Shown piece after piece: positions 35,619 to 43,227 of a stretch of 64,000 nucleotides of DNA. The DNA is taken from the IMG/VR virus record IMGVR_UViG_3300021957_000009, positions 1 through 64,000 of that record. The stretch is one strand, 5' to 3'. A program made the translations under genes and the position numbers. The DNA is from a virus. Below the pieces are notes generated by a model. The model ran no database searches, was not told the origin of the DNA, and was given only the letters and a program-made list of their open reading frames with translations. Each line of letters starts with the position of its first letter. Position 1 is the first letter of the stretch.

Positions 35619-36123
35619 CGTCTGAATCCTGGCCAAAGTTGCCAGTTCCTACTGGTATCTCAATAACTGTAGTTGTTCCATCGGAATCTACAATTGTCAT
35701 TTTAATAAACTCTGAACCATCTTCGTTTGTCATAACTTCATATGTTACTACATTACCTTCTAAAGTAAATGAGCCATATCGAACAGATCCATCATTACTA
35801 AACATAGATTCGACAAGTTGTTTAGACATTTGAGCATATATTCTACTCTCTAAATTACGTATAAACTTAGCCATAGTTGTATTTGCTTCTTCTCTTTCCG
35901 CTGCTTTTCTTGCTGCCTCTAAAGCATCTACTATAGCTTTTTTCCTTGTATGTTCTATATTATCAACTGTTAAATAATGTGCTCCAGTTCCAACTCCACT
36001 AAATGATGGATTTTTAAAGCCAAATTTTATTTCATCTGCTTGTACTACAAGGCTTTGTAAAGCCAATACAAACATTCCAGTTAACAATACATCTTCAATT
36101 TTTATCTTCATTTTTACTCTCAT
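35611..36123 (-). CDS. csgF: CsgF-like curli assembly factor
   Basis: This 170-residue exported protein (signal IEDVLLTGMFVLALQSLVVQ, cut near ADE) begins its mature part with IKFGFKNPSFSGVG, matching the CsgF N-terminus (FQFRNPNFGG) that plugs into the CsgG channel. It continues with RNLESRIYAQMSKQLVESMF and the beta part SFTLEGNVVTYEVMT and TTTVIEIPVG, as in CsgF. In bacteria CsgF couples secretion to nucleation at the surface. It has an extra charged helix (about 60-85) compared with E. coli. Start at 36123 or 36111 is possible. It overlaps the upstream membrane-protein gene by 29 bases. Confidence 0.88.
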   Translation of the reverse strand: MRVKMKIKIEDVLLTGMFVLALQSLVVQADEIKFGFKNPSFSGVGTGAHYLTVDNIEHTRKKAIVDALEAARKAAEREEANTTMAKFIRNLESRIYAQMSKQLVESMFSNDGSVRYGSFTLEGNVVTYEVMTNEDGSEFIKMTIVDSDGTTTVIEIPVGTGNFGQDSDGG

Positions 36124-36373
36124 TTATCTTCTTCTGCCTTTCTCTATATTCTAAAACGACCTTTACCTTTTCTTGTAGTCGTATCATATCCTGATCAAGC
36201 ATTCTAATTTGATCAATAAGTCTTATAAGGCCCATGTGCATTTCTTCAAGCTTTGGATCTAGTTCTTCATTAATGAACTTCCATATAAAAAACACGAAAT
36301 AAGCCATTCCTACAATGGCTACAGTCGTAAATCCGTACTGCTCGATTAAAACCGCTGGATTTAAGGCGTCCAT
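36095..36373 (-). CDS. Small membrane/coiled-coil protein, holin-like
   Basis: The 92-residue protein has one span (about 14-32, TTVAIVGMAYFVFFIWKFI) and a long charged coiled-coil tail (LEEMHMGLIRLIDQIRMLDQ onward). This plan fits small holin-like or XhlA/BhlA-type proteins. It lies between the endolysin region and csgF and overlaps csgF, so the lysis-type genes and the curli-like genes appear to be one transcript. A role as scaffold for the CsgG/F machine cannot be excluded. Confidence 0.6.
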   Translation of the reverse strand: MDALNPAVLIEQYGFTTVAIVGMAYFVFFIWKFINEELDPKLEEMHMGLIRLIDQIRMLDQDMIRLQEKVKVVLEYRERQKKINESKNEDKN

Positions 36374-36374
36374 A

Positions 36375-36671
36375 TTAATCCCTTCGGACGTCTATTTTAC
36401 CGTCTTCCACAAAGTTTTCTGATCGAGCAATTCTATCGATAGGTGGAGTTAACTCTAAAGCACTAGATACTAACATATCGATCTTTATTATTTCGTTATT
36501 CATTGTTCGGGCTCTATTTTCTAGGCCCTTTGTGAATATATTAAGGGTGTCTATTTGGTCTAAAACTCCTGATAGCATTTGCTTTATAATCGTAAATATA
36601 AAGAACCCAGACGCTAAAGCGCCTGCAATGGGTAATCCTACATCACTGATTAAACCAAATATATCTGGCAT
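36375..36671 (-). CDS. Second small membrane/coiled-coil protein
   Basis: This 98-residue protein has one span (about 9-33, DVGLPIAGALASGFFIFTII) and then an amphipathic helix (LDQIDTLNIFTKGLENRART). It resembles its downstream neighbour in plan, not in sequence. The pair could form a holin/antiholin set with the lysozyme two genes upstream. It shares a TAATG overlap with the upstream gene. Confidence 0.6.
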   Translation of the reverse strand: MPDIFGLISDVGLPIAGALASGFFIFTIIKQMLSGVLDQIDTLNIFTKGLENRARTMNNEIIKIDMLVSSALELTPPIDRIARSENFVEDGKIDVRRD

Positions 36672-36916
36672 TAGCTACTTTTAGCGATACTGACAGCTTT
36701 AAGACCGGCACCACCTTCCAAGGTATCTGCTGGCATCTTAGAAACCAATTCAATTGCTTTACTTGGAATTGTCATAGTTCCTAAAACCACTGCACCCAAT
36801 TTTTGAGTCATGACAACATCCGCAGCAGTACTATTATATACTCTTACTAATGTCGCTTTACCCATATCGGTAGCTGATGTTAAGTCGCCCTGACTTCCTA
36901 ACAATTTAATTTTCAT
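36671..36916 (-). CDS. Small beta-rich protein, possibly structural
   Basis: This 81-residue protein (MKIKLLGSQGDLTSATDMGK, then VRVYNSTAADVVMT and TIPSKAIELVSKMPADTL) has the pattern of a small beta sandwich. A good Shine-Dalgarno (AGGAG) precedes it. I recall similar short proteins in marine T4-like phages near fibre genes; function unknown. Confidence 0.55.
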   Translation of the reverse strand: MKIKLLGSQGDLTSATDMGKATLVRVYNSTAADVVMTQKLGAVVLGTMTIPSKAIELVSKMPADTLEGGAGLKAVSIAKSS

Positions 36917-36928
36917 CTTTTTCTCCTG

Positions 36929-37120
36929 TTATGAACTAACTAAATTTAGCTCTTCTAAACTTTTATGCCAATCTGAGTATCTGAAAAGTCCCTGCTTTTC
37001 ATGACACCAAAACCAACCTTTACTTTTTTGTTCTTCTTGCGGTATACTAGATTCGACCTTTAAAGGGCCTCTAGTCTTCCCATAAGTCGTTCTGCTCTGT
37101 TCGTTACTTGCTTGTACCAT
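36929..37120 (-). CDS. Small protein overlapping the endolysin 3' end
   Basis: The 63-residue frame begins inside the lysozyme gene (61-base overlap) behind GGAGAG and fills the gap that follows. The second half looks protein-like (KGWFWCHEKQGLFRYSDWHK). Without it the gap of 143 bases would be unusually long for this genome. Function unknown; it may be spurious. Confidence 0.45.
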   Translation of the reverse strand: MVQASNEQSRTTYGKTRGPLKVESSIPQEEQKSKGWFWCHEKQGLFRYSDWHKSLEELNLVSS

Positions 37121-37530
37121 CTTGAATCTCTCCCCTCAACAGCCGCAACCGGCCAATCACCACACTGCAGCGCTGCATTGTGCTTTTTAAATTTACTTAA
37201 GCGCGTAAGTCCCATGTTGAACATCATGTTCGCAATGACTTGTTTCACTTCTTGTGGATATCCATCCCATGCATCGTGTAATTTTTTACAATCTTCGATT
37301 ACTGTTTCTACATCCTTGGCAAAGCATGATATAACTCTATCCTCTGAGACATCAGTACCGACCGGAAGCCCAAATTCTGGGTCTCCTTCGATAACCAGGT
37401 GTCCAATACCAAATGTAGCATAACCGAGGTGATCATGATAAATTTCATTAACTTGTCCCTCGTCTATAATTAATTGTTCTCTTAATTGATCTACATCAAT
37501 CACCGTTTTTTCTTCTTTGTCCCAAAACAT
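37060..37530 (-). CDS. e: T4-type lysozyme (endolysin)
   Basis: This 156-residue protein matches T4 lysozyme: LIIDEGQVNEIYHDHLGYAT keeps the catalytic Glu/Asp/Thr triad spacing (Glu-x8-Asp-x5-Thr), followed by FGIGHLV, and the C-terminal half has QVIANMMFNMGLTRLSKFKK. It cuts cell-wall glycan from within at the end of infection. It has no signal peptide, so it needs a holin, for which the two membrane proteins downstream are candidates. AGAGGA precedes the ATG. Confidence 0.9.
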   Translation of the reverse strand: MFWDKEEKTVIDVDQLREQLIIDEGQVNEIYHDHLGYATFGIGHLVIEGDPEFGLPVGTDVSEDRVISCFAKDVETVIEDCKKLHDAWDGYPQEVKQVIANMMFNMGLTRLSKFKKHNAALQCGDWPVAAVEGRDSRWYKQVTNRAERLMGRLEAL

Positions 37531-37660
37531 TTTCTTTCCTCTTAAATTTATTATTTATCTCAAATAATAATTGTTCTTTTTTAACAACCTGCCAAAACTT
37601 CTTATCTACTTCTTTAAATAAATCAGTCTTATACTGTTGTTCTTGTGTATGCTTTAACAT
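37496..37660 (-). CDS. Tiny charged helical protein
   Basis: From the ATG at 37660 (GGA upstream) the product has 54 residues, nearly all charged and helical (YKTDLFKEVDKKFWQVVKKE). It overlaps the fibre-like gene upstream and the lysozyme start downstream by about 30 bases each. Plausible but unsupported by homology. Confidence 0.45.
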   Translation of the reverse strand: MLKHTQEQQYKTDLFKEVDKKFWQVVKKEQLLFEINNKFKRKENVLGQRRKNGD

Positions 37661-38492
37661 GAGTAATTTCCTTAGATGTAGTATTATATACACAGCCCCA
37701 AATAAATAACATTGGCTCTATCGTATCATCATCAGTATCATACGGGAAGGTATAAGAGTTTGCTGTACACCATTCTCGTACTATTGTTGCATCTGCTTGA
37801 AAATAAACATCAACATTTGCATCAACATTATTAGACTTATCATGTATTCTAGCAAAGAATGTGTAACTACATGCAGGTAATAAATCATGTATTTCTTGCC
37901 ATGCATTAATGTCTGTATTTTTCATTTCTTCATCTGAAATTACAAACTTTGCCAAAACTGTTTCAGTTACTGTATCAAATTTAAGGCCGTACCAATCTTT
38001 ATATTCGTTATAAGTTGCGTTGAATGTTGTTTTAATTGTGTCTGTTGGAACATCAAAGTTATAGAATGAGATACTAGGATTACTATCATAAGGTGGTCTT
38101 GCTGCCGTATATTCTGCAACTAGATTCTGATTATTATTATCATAAGAAGCTACTTCATCTGGCCATGTAGCTTCTAATTTAGTTACTATAGCTTGGCCTT
38201 GTGTTGTACCCACAGCATAATCTACTCTTACTGAACTTCCACCCATGTAAGTAGTGTCCATAATTTGAGAAGTATCAATAGTCTCTATCCTTTCTAACTG
38301 AGAGTTTACCGAGCCTATCATTTCGTGATAAGCTTTTAATGCTTTTTTTTCAGACCATGTTTCATCTACTTCGATTCCAGTATTATTTAGCTCTGATGGA
38401 GTTTCTACTAATGCTCCATTACTATCGGTAATTTTAGTAGTAAATCCACTTGGGCTTTCTAAATTTTCTGTGTGTGTATATGTTATAGTCAT
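37629..38492 (-). CDS. Probable structural or fibre-associated protein
   Basis: This is a 287-residue soluble protein, with a helical middle (SEKKALKAYHEMIGSVNSQL) and a beta-rich remainder (ISFYNFDVPTDTIKTTFNAT). It directly follows the Ser/Thr/Gly-rich fibre protein with no gap, so the two are likely made together. Fibre chaperone or attachment protein are both possible. No family recognised. Confidence 0.5.
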   Translation of the reverse strand: MTITYTHTENLESPSGFTTKITDSNGALVETPSELNNTGIEVDETWSEKKALKAYHEMIGSVNSQLERIETIDTSQIMDTTYMGGSSVRVDYAVGTTQGQAIVTKLEATWPDEVASYDNNNQNLVAEYTAARPPYDSNPSISFYNFDVPTDTIKTTFNATYNEYKDWYGLKFDTVTETVLAKFVISDEEMKNTDINAWQEIHDLLPACSYTFFARIHDKSNNVDANVDVYFQADATIVREWCTANSYTFPYDTDDDTIEPMLFIWGCVYNTTSKEITHVKAYTRTTV

Positions 38493-39782
38493 TTATTCTA
38501 TCTCTACAAAGGTTGAAGTTGAAGATGTACCAAAATAAGTTGCCAGTGAAAAAGCGTTTGAGTAAGTCCACTGTGCTAAACTCGAGCCGGAGCTGGTATA
38601 AAAAGTAAAAGATGTCCTAGCTAAAGTAAGATCCGGACTTCCACTGTTATTTGTTTGATTTAGCCAAAATTTTATATTAGTCCAACCACTGTTATTAAAT
38701 GTTCCAGTAGAGCTATCTGTTCGCGAAAAGGTGATGCCCATGGTTCCATTGAAATTACGCAAAATCGTAAGATCAACAGTATCACCGTCATATGTAAAAC
38801 TACTTCCGCTCCAGGATCCTTGAGATAGACCATCAACGTACCCGCTATACGCTGGCGAATATTGTGCAGGTGCACTGTAGTAGCTAGTCATTGTTCCGGA
38901 AGTTAGAGCTGTGACTATATCTACCTTTGTTTTACCTAAGAAGTCTGAAAACGCTATTTGTCCACTTGTTGGTATACCCGTTGTGTCATGTAAAGTACCT
39001 CCAGGTGTTCGATAGTAATCTGAAAGAGCAACATTAGAACTATCTGCTCCACCAAACTCTTCTGCAATTCCATTATTAACGGTTGTTGTAACATCAGGCC
39101 CCATAATTTCAAAACCTGATGTGCCAGAAGTATACATACTATCAATCCCGTTATTACTAGTTGTGCTATTATATTCCCATGCCCAAGCGGTGCAACCATT
39201 ACTACTAGAAGAATAGTGAGCGCTACTTCTAGTAAAAGTATAGGCAGTGCCACTACCAGTAAGTATAAGAGATTTAAATGTATTATCAGTATTAGGTACA
39301 CTAGTTCCATTTAATACAAATATTACCCAGTGTCTAGTGTTATTGGGTGAAGGTGAAGACCCAGGATTTCCAAAAATAATTGCTCTAATAGTTCTTGTAT
39401 TACTACTTGCGTCGGTATAGTACGTAGCGCCAATACTTCCAAATGTTGAGGTAGGTTCATAAATAAATGAAGGGATATTGCTCCTTACACCGTTGGCGCC
39501 GATTGGAAGTGAGTCTATCAATAGGCTGAGTATAGGAAGGGAAGTACCACTCATCCACCGTGTACTGACACTGGTACCGCTCTGATAGCCTCCTACTTGG
39601 CCTTGCCATTCCACCTTATTACCAAAAGTATCGCCGCCGGGTAATTCGTATTGGCACGTAACATTAGTATAAGTGTCCTGTCCACGAGTTAAAGCATCGC
39701 TTTCTAATGAATTAGCCGCAGTAGTAGAACTATTAGTTCCAGCGTCTTGTAGTGCTAGAGCTCCGGATGCTAGTAGTGTCAT
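38493..39782 (-). CDS. Ser/Thr/Gly-rich tail-fibre-like protein
   Basis: The 429-residue protein is very rich in Ser, Thr, Gly and Asn, and has the phrase PTSGQIAFSDFLGK, which is common in phage fibre and receptor-binding proteins as a collar between domains. The C-terminal 130 residues (SGSSFTYDGDTVDLTILRNF) form a beta-type domain and may be the tip. It overlaps the upstream 87-aa gene (ATGA) and is read from the late promoter at 40071. Confidence 0.65.
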   Translation of the reverse strand: MTLLASGALALQDAGTNSSTTAANSLESDALTRGQDTYTNVTCQYELPGGDTFGNKVEWQGQVGGYQSGTSVSTRWMSGTSLPILSLLIDSLPIGANGVRSNIPSFIYEPTSTFGSIGATYYTDASSNTRTIRAIIFGNPGSSPSPNNTRHWVIFVLNGTSVPNTDNTFKSLILTGSGTAYTFTRSSAHYSSSSNGCTAWAWEYNSTTSNNGIDSMYTSGTSGFEIMGPDVTTTVNNGIAEEFGGADSSNVALSDYYRTPGGTLHDTTGIPTSGQIAFSDFLGKTKVDIVTALTSGTMTSYYSAPAQYSPAYSGYVDGLSQGSWSGSSFTYDGDTVDLTILRNFNGTMGITFSRTDSSTGTFNNSGWTNIKFWLNQTNNSGSPDLTLARTSFTFYTSSGSSLAQWTYSNAFSLATYFGTSSTSTFVEIE

Positions 39783-40042
39783 TTAATAATCTCCGTAATT
39801 AAATCTTCAAACTGTTCTATTTTAGCCACTCTGTTTGGCCATAGAATATATTCCTTTTCAGGATTCTTTTTTAAATTTGTTAAAAGGGGAAGTATAGAGT
39901 TATAAAGCTTGTTTAGCTTATCCTCTAATTCTTGCGCGGTTGCTGAAGCTGTTGATGCCTCAGTCTTTACTGATTGTACGGCTTCAAGCTCGTTTTCATC
40001 AACGGCTGTAAAACCAAAATCAAAATCTAATAAATCACTCAT
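39779..40042 (-). CDS. Conserved small T4-like protein
   Basis: This 87-residue acidic protein (MSDLLDFDFGFTAVDENELE, then a helix, then NLKKNPEKEYILWPNRVAKI) has a C-terminal segment that I recognise as conserved in marine T4-like phages, but the function is not known to me. It has AGGAG before the ATG and an exact TATAAATA late promoter 28 bases upstream, so it is a late protein and the first gene of this transcript. Confidence 0.65.
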   Translation of the reverse strand: MSDLLDFDFGFTAVDENELEAVQSVKTEASTASATAQELEDKLNKLYNSILPLLTNLKKNPEKEYILWPNRVAKIEQFEDLITEIIK

Positions 40043-40070
40043 ATAATTCTCCTGTACTGTTATTTATACA

Positions 40071-40078
40071 AGTTAGAA
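40071..40078 (-). promoter_or_regulatory. T4-type late promoter ahead of fibre, lysis and curli-like genes
   Basis: The minus strand reads exactly TATAAATA, 28 bases before the ATG at 40042. No other TATAAATA or early-type promoter was seen on the minus strand between here and 30.1 kb, so the fibre, lysozyme, CsgF/G, curlin, FecR and cyclase genes may all depend on it. Confidence 0.65.
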
Positions 40079-40096
40079 TGCTAAACTACTGATTTA

Positions 40097-40207
40097 TCAG
40101 TCAGAACATTGACGTTGCAGTTCTTTCAGTGTTTCTATGAGTTCTTCTATTGTACTAACATCCTGAGGATTCTCAGTGTCAATTTCTACGTTTATTGTTA
40201 TTTTCAT
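40097..40207 (-). CDS. Tiny conserved-type protein (36 residues)
   Basis: From the ATG at 40207, which overlaps the previous stop as ATGA, the product is 36 residues (MKITINVEIDTENPQDVSTI and a helix LIETLKELQRQC). The overlap decides the start; longer upstream in-frame codons run through the neighbouring gene. Function unknown. Confidence 0.5.
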   Translation of the reverse strand: MKITINVEIDTENPQDVSTIEELIETLKELQRQCSD

Positions 40208-40383
40208 AATCCAACTAAAGCCCAGCCATGATTGGCTATAGCGTTGAGTATAATAAACCAACATGTAGCCATATGAGTAAGCCACCAAACAGTCCTAATA
40301 CAAGCAACAATATTAGCTTGCTTATCTGTTTCTCCGACTTTTTCACCTAGACTCTTGGCCCATATTCTCCACCATTTATGCAT
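40204..40383 (-). CDS. Small membrane protein of a conserved T4-like family
   Basis: This 59-residue protein begins MHKWWRIWAKSLGEKVGETD, then IVACIRTVWWLTHMATCWFI and INAIANHGW-type C-terminus, with one hydrophobic span in the second half. I recognise the WxRxWAKxLGEK start from small proteins of marine T4-like phages. It overlaps both neighbours (8 and 4 bases). Function unknown. Confidence 0.6.
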   Translation of the reverse strand: MHKWWRIWAKSLGEKVGETDKQANIVACIRTVWWLTHMATCWFIILNAIANHGWALVGL

Positions 40384-40546
40384 TGCCGCGTCTTACTAAT
40401 TCGTTACGAATCTTTTGCTTCTTTTTATTTGGAGTATTATTGCTATCCATTGCAGATAATAGCTCATCTGTAGGAGTTGACTTCATATAAAAGTTTTGAA
40501 CAGATCCATTTCTGTTCTTAATTGTTTCTTTAAATTTTACAGGCAT
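40376..40546 (-). CDS. Small conserved T4-like protein (56 residues)
   Basis: This 56-residue basic protein (MPVKFKETIKNRNGSVQNFY and a C-terminus KKKQKIRNELVRRG) matches a short conserved type in marine T4-like phages whose last residues are nearly invariant. It adjoins the HAD hydrolase gene without a gap. Function unknown. Confidence 0.6.
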   Translation of the reverse strand: MPVKFKETIKNRNGSVQNFYMKSTPTDELLSAMDSNNTPNKKKQKIRNELVRRGNA

Positions 40547-41128
40547 TTAACTTTCTCCAGTAATGTGATTATATATATGCTTCCATTTCCAGTATCTTGG
40601 AATATCACCATCATAATATGCGTTATGTTCATGAGCAACTAGTATTGAATTAAGTCCAAGCTTCTCACCAACTTCTGCATTTTCAGGTTTATCTTCTACC
40701 CAAAAACATTCCGTGCCTTTATACTTGGCAAGGGCTTCGTCTTTATCAGCGCCACATGGTAGATACACAAACTCATCAAAAATCTCTTTACCGAATAGTA
40801 ATTCAAGGTTTTGGGTTCTTAATCTTTGCGCATACTTATCTTTGCTTAAAGATGTAATGCAGTGGAATCTATATCCATGCAACATGTTAAGTCTTTTGAT
40901 GTAATACACCGCATCTCTTAATGGAGGCAAAAACGCAATAGAAGCCGAATCATTAAATTCTGCTACTACATTTTTTCCAAAATCTCCAGCCAAATTAAAT
41001 CTTTTTGCTACATTATACTGTGTTGAATCTGATGTAGGATAACCTTTATGGTTCATCCATTGTGTGAATGAATATTCCCAATCACATAAAACACCATCAC
41101 AATCTACTAAAATTATGTTCTCTTTCAT
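40547..41128 (-). CDS. HAD-superfamily hydrolase, deoxynucleotidase-like
   Basis: From the ATG at 41128 (GAGAG upstream) the product has 193 residues. Motif I is VDCDGVLCDW at residues 8-17 (nucleophile Asp9, acid Asp11); a Ser/Thr motif II is likely CITSLSKDK, a Lys lies before FWVEDKPENAEVGEKLG, which supplies motif IV Asp. The layout fits 5'(3')-deoxyribonucleotidase-type HAD enzymes, which would feed nucleotide salvage during phage replication. It overlaps nothing and follows the 73-aa gene by eight bases. Confidence 0.7.
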   Translation of the reverse strand: MKENIILVDCDGVLCDWEYSFTQWMNHKGYPTSDSTQYNVAKRFNLAGDFGKNVVAEFNDSASIAFLPPLRDAVYYIKRLNMLHGYRFHCITSLSKDKYAQRLRTQNLELLFGKEIFDEFVYLPCGADKDEALAKYKGTECFWVEDKPENAEVGEKLGLNSILVAHEHNAYYDGDIPRYWKWKHIYNHITGES

Positions 41129-41136
41129 ATTCTCTC

Positions 41137-41358
41137 TCAATGAAACACTCTTTCCTTTCCGTCAATCACTAACTGGTCGACGTGAATATTACCTCTTAAG
41201 TCTATGAATCCTTGGCTAATAATCAACTCACAAAGTTGATCCCAAGCTCCATCGTCTTTAGAGACCGCTAAATCTACCATTTCTTTATTATATAATGGCA
41301 CTTCGACTAGTACATCCTCATTGACAACCAGTCTTCCTTTTATTACATTTTTACTCAT
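41137..41358 (-). CDS. Small early protein, unknown
   Basis: This is a 73-residue protein (GRLVVNEDVLVEVPLYNKEM, then a helix AWDQLCELIISQGFI, then a short beta end). It is the first gene behind the early promoter at 41387-41415, upstream of the HAD hydrolase. No family recognised. Confidence 0.5.
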   Translation of the reverse strand: MSKNVIKGRLVVNEDVLVEVPLYNKEMVDLAVSKDDGAWDQLCELIISQGFIDLRGNIHVDQLVIDGKERVFH

Positions 41359-41386
41359 TTATTTCCTTATCATTTAATATAGGTAT

Positions 41387-41415
41387 ATTATAACACACAA
41401 TAAATGATTTGTACA
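41387..41415 (-). promoter_or_regulatory. Early promoter, TGTACA-17-TATAAT
   Basis: On the minus strand AAAAAAGTG precedes TGTACA (41415-41410), then 17 bases, then TATAAT (41392-41387), with about 20 bases of leader before the ATG at 41358. Confidence 0.75.
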
Positions 41416-41429
41416 CACTTTTTTGCAAT

Positions 41430-41639
41430 TTATTTAAAATATTTTTCTAGCATGTTATACTTATCAACGTACTCAGCCATCATTCCAAGCTCTTTTTCAA
41501 GAGTTTCCATTTGATCTGAATGCTCTCCGACTGATACCTGATTACTCAAAATAATGTCAGCGTTCATTTGATGCTTTGCTGCTTGCGCTTGCATATATGC
41601 CATAGATGTTTTTACCATCTGATCTCTAAAATTTCTCAT
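41430..41639 (-). CDS. Small helical protein, unknown
   Basis: From the ATG at 41639 (GGGAG six bases upstream) the protein has 69 residues and is Met/Gln-rich and helical (MVKTSMAYMQAQAAKHQMNA). An in-frame TTG at 41651 would lie before the Shine-Dalgarno and is rejected. It follows the exonuclease gene. Function unknown. Confidence 0.55.
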   Translation of the reverse strand: MRNFRDQMVKTSMAYMQAQAAKHQMNADIILSNQVSVGEHSDQMETLEKELGMMAEYVDKYNMLEKYFK

Positions 41640-41640
41640 A

Positions 41641-42324
41641 TTATCTCCCAAATAATTTTCTACGTTTGTATTCTGCTATTGTATCCAATAGCTTTGTTGT
41701 CCAGTTATCGCGGTGCTCGATAAATACTTGAGCTCCTTGATCACCTGCGATTAAGGTTACCAGTTGTGTAATAGGCATACCTGTTCTTTCTTCCCACATA
41801 ATCGCATATGCAGTTTCTTGAGTAAAGTAACCTTCACAATACTCTTTCTTCTTAGGTTTTGCTGAGGTTTTATAATCGATGATGGATGGTTTACCATTCC
41901 ATACACCAACACAATCCACTCTTCCTGCTACACCTAAATGCTCAGAATAAAGAGCAGCTTCTTGAGCGTAAACCGTTGTAAGGTTCTTATCAAGAATATC
42001 TTTTACTTCCATAAAGTTTGACTTAACAACAAGATTAGCATCTTGAAAATAGTCTTCTTCATTATCAACGTATCTTTCTAAGACTTCATGAACCGCTGTT
42101 CCACGTGTTGAAGCTCGATGAGAAACTCTATTGGCTTCTTCGTCTCCGACACGTGCTCTCCATCTTTGTATAGCTTCTTCGCTTAAGATTGAAAGTACTG
42201 TTGTAATAGAAGGATACTTAACACCATTAGGGGCGGCATATTTTCTGCCAGTATCAGTAGTGTTTGCCACCATGTCATCGTAGCCAAGATTAATTGATTC
42301 ATGTTTAAAGTTTCCTATTTTCAT
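41641..42324 (-). CDS. PD-(D/E)XK exonuclease, MGME1/RecB-like
   Basis: The 227-residue protein has the pattern of the small RecB-type exonucleases found beside PhoH in marine T4-like phages: YPSITTVLSIL, then GTAVHEVLERYV (His of motif I region), then GVAGRVDCVGVWNGKPSIID with YKTS (Asp and ExK-like DYK catalytic core), then TQETAYAIMWEERTGMP. It likely degrades or trims DNA ends. It overlaps PhoH by 20 bases. Confidence 0.75.
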   Translation of the reverse strand: MKIGNFKHESINLGYDDMVANTTDTGRKYAAPNGVKYPSITTVLSILSEEAIQRWRARVGDEEANRVSHRASTRGTAVHEVLERYVDNEEDYFQDANLVVKSNFMEVKDILDKNLTTVYAQEAALYSEHLGVAGRVDCVGVWNGKPSIIDYKTSAKPKKKEYCEGYFTQETAYAIMWEERTGMPITQLVTLIAGDQGAQVFIEHRDNWTTKLLDTIAEYKRRKLFGR

Positions 42325-42988
42325 ATAATTCCTTTGTCATAATAAAGTCTCTTACAAATCCGCTTCGAACAATGTCTTCCCATTTAAATTCGATGTGATC
42401 AAAAGAGTTCATGTGTTGAATGATATTAATAAATTCTTTAATACCATCTTGATCACCCTTTCGAGTGAAGTCTGATTGATAATAATCACCAGACATAATA
42501 AATCTACAGTCTTCTCCAAGACGTGTAATTACAGAGCATAGTTCATGATAGTTACAGTTTTGTGACTCATCAACTATTACTATAGCATTTTTAATTGTAA
42601 TTCCTCTTATAAAAGAAGTAGTTAAAAACTCTATGGTCTTTCCTGAAGTTAGCTTTGTCCACGCTTCTTGATCTAAAAATAAATCGTTTACAATTGCTTT
42701 ATAAGGCGCAGTGTATGCATCTTCTTTTTCTTCCTGAGTTCCTGGTAAAAATCCCATGTCCCTTGTAGGAACAGCAGATCTTACAATGATTACTTTTTCA
42801 TAATCTTTATTAAGTACTGCTTCTAACGCAAGATAAAGCGATATAAACGTTTTACCAGTTCCGGCTGAACCATCTAAACATAAATGGTTACCTGAAGCAA
42901 AAGAATCAAAAGCTAATTTTTGATTTGCAGTCAATGGCTCTAGCTTTGTTAAATGCTCTAGCTTTAAACGTAAAGGTCTCTTATTCAT
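42305..42988 (-). CDS. phoH: PhoH-like ATPase
   Basis: This 227-residue protein shows the PhoH P-loop NTPase pattern: Walker A DGSAGTGKTFIS (about residues 38-49), IIVRSAVPTRDMGFLPGT, and Walker B AIVIVDESQNC, followed by GEDCRFIMSGDYYQSD. PhoH-like genes are common in marine phages; the role (RNA helicase or stress ATPase) is unsettled. It lies with an exonuclease gene as in related phages. Confidence 0.9.
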   Translation of the reverse strand: MNKRPLRLKLEHLTKLEPLTANQKLAFDSFASGNHLCLDGSAGTGKTFISLYLALEAVLNKDYEKVIIVRSAVPTRDMGFLPGTQEEKEDAYTAPYKAIVNDLFLDQEAWTKLTSGKTIEFLTTSFIRGITIKNAIVIVDESQNCNYHELCSVITRLGEDCRFIMSGDYYQSDFTRKGDQDGIKEFINIIQHMNSFDHIEFKWEDIVRSGFVRDFIMTKELYENRKL

Positions 42989-43227
42989 TTTGTATCAATG
43001 TTTCCTCTTAATGAAGGTGGTAACCCACTCTTAATTCTTTGCTGAACTTCTTTCCAACCATCGCCAGCCTTTCGGCCAACTGATCCAGACACTTCACCAA
43101 TGATCTTTGGTGCACCAACAACTTGTTGAATGTTTGGATCTTTGACATACTCTTGCATGTCAGCAATAGACATCATCTTAGTTTCTATGTTACCTGTTTC
43201 TAAATTTTTAAAATCATACAATGGCAT
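42985..43227 (-). CDS. FmdB-like small protein without zinc cysteines
   Basis: This 80-residue protein begins MPLYDFKNLETGNIETKMMS, which recalls FmdB-type regulators (MPLYEY plus zinc ribbon), but no cysteine is present, so the ribbon is lost. The end is Gly/Ser-rich. Overlaps both neighbours. Similar short proteins occur in marine T4-like phages. Confidence 0.6.
   Translation of the reverse strand: MPLYDFKNLETGNIETKMMSIADMQEYVKDPNIQQVVGAPKIIGEVSGSVGRKAGDGWKEVQQRIKSGLPPSLRGNIDTK

Noticed and set aside
35611-37530. CsgE, CsgC or CsgD homologues among the small neighbours
   Set aside because: The three short genes upstream are membrane/coil or small beta proteins without signal peptides or motifs of those families.
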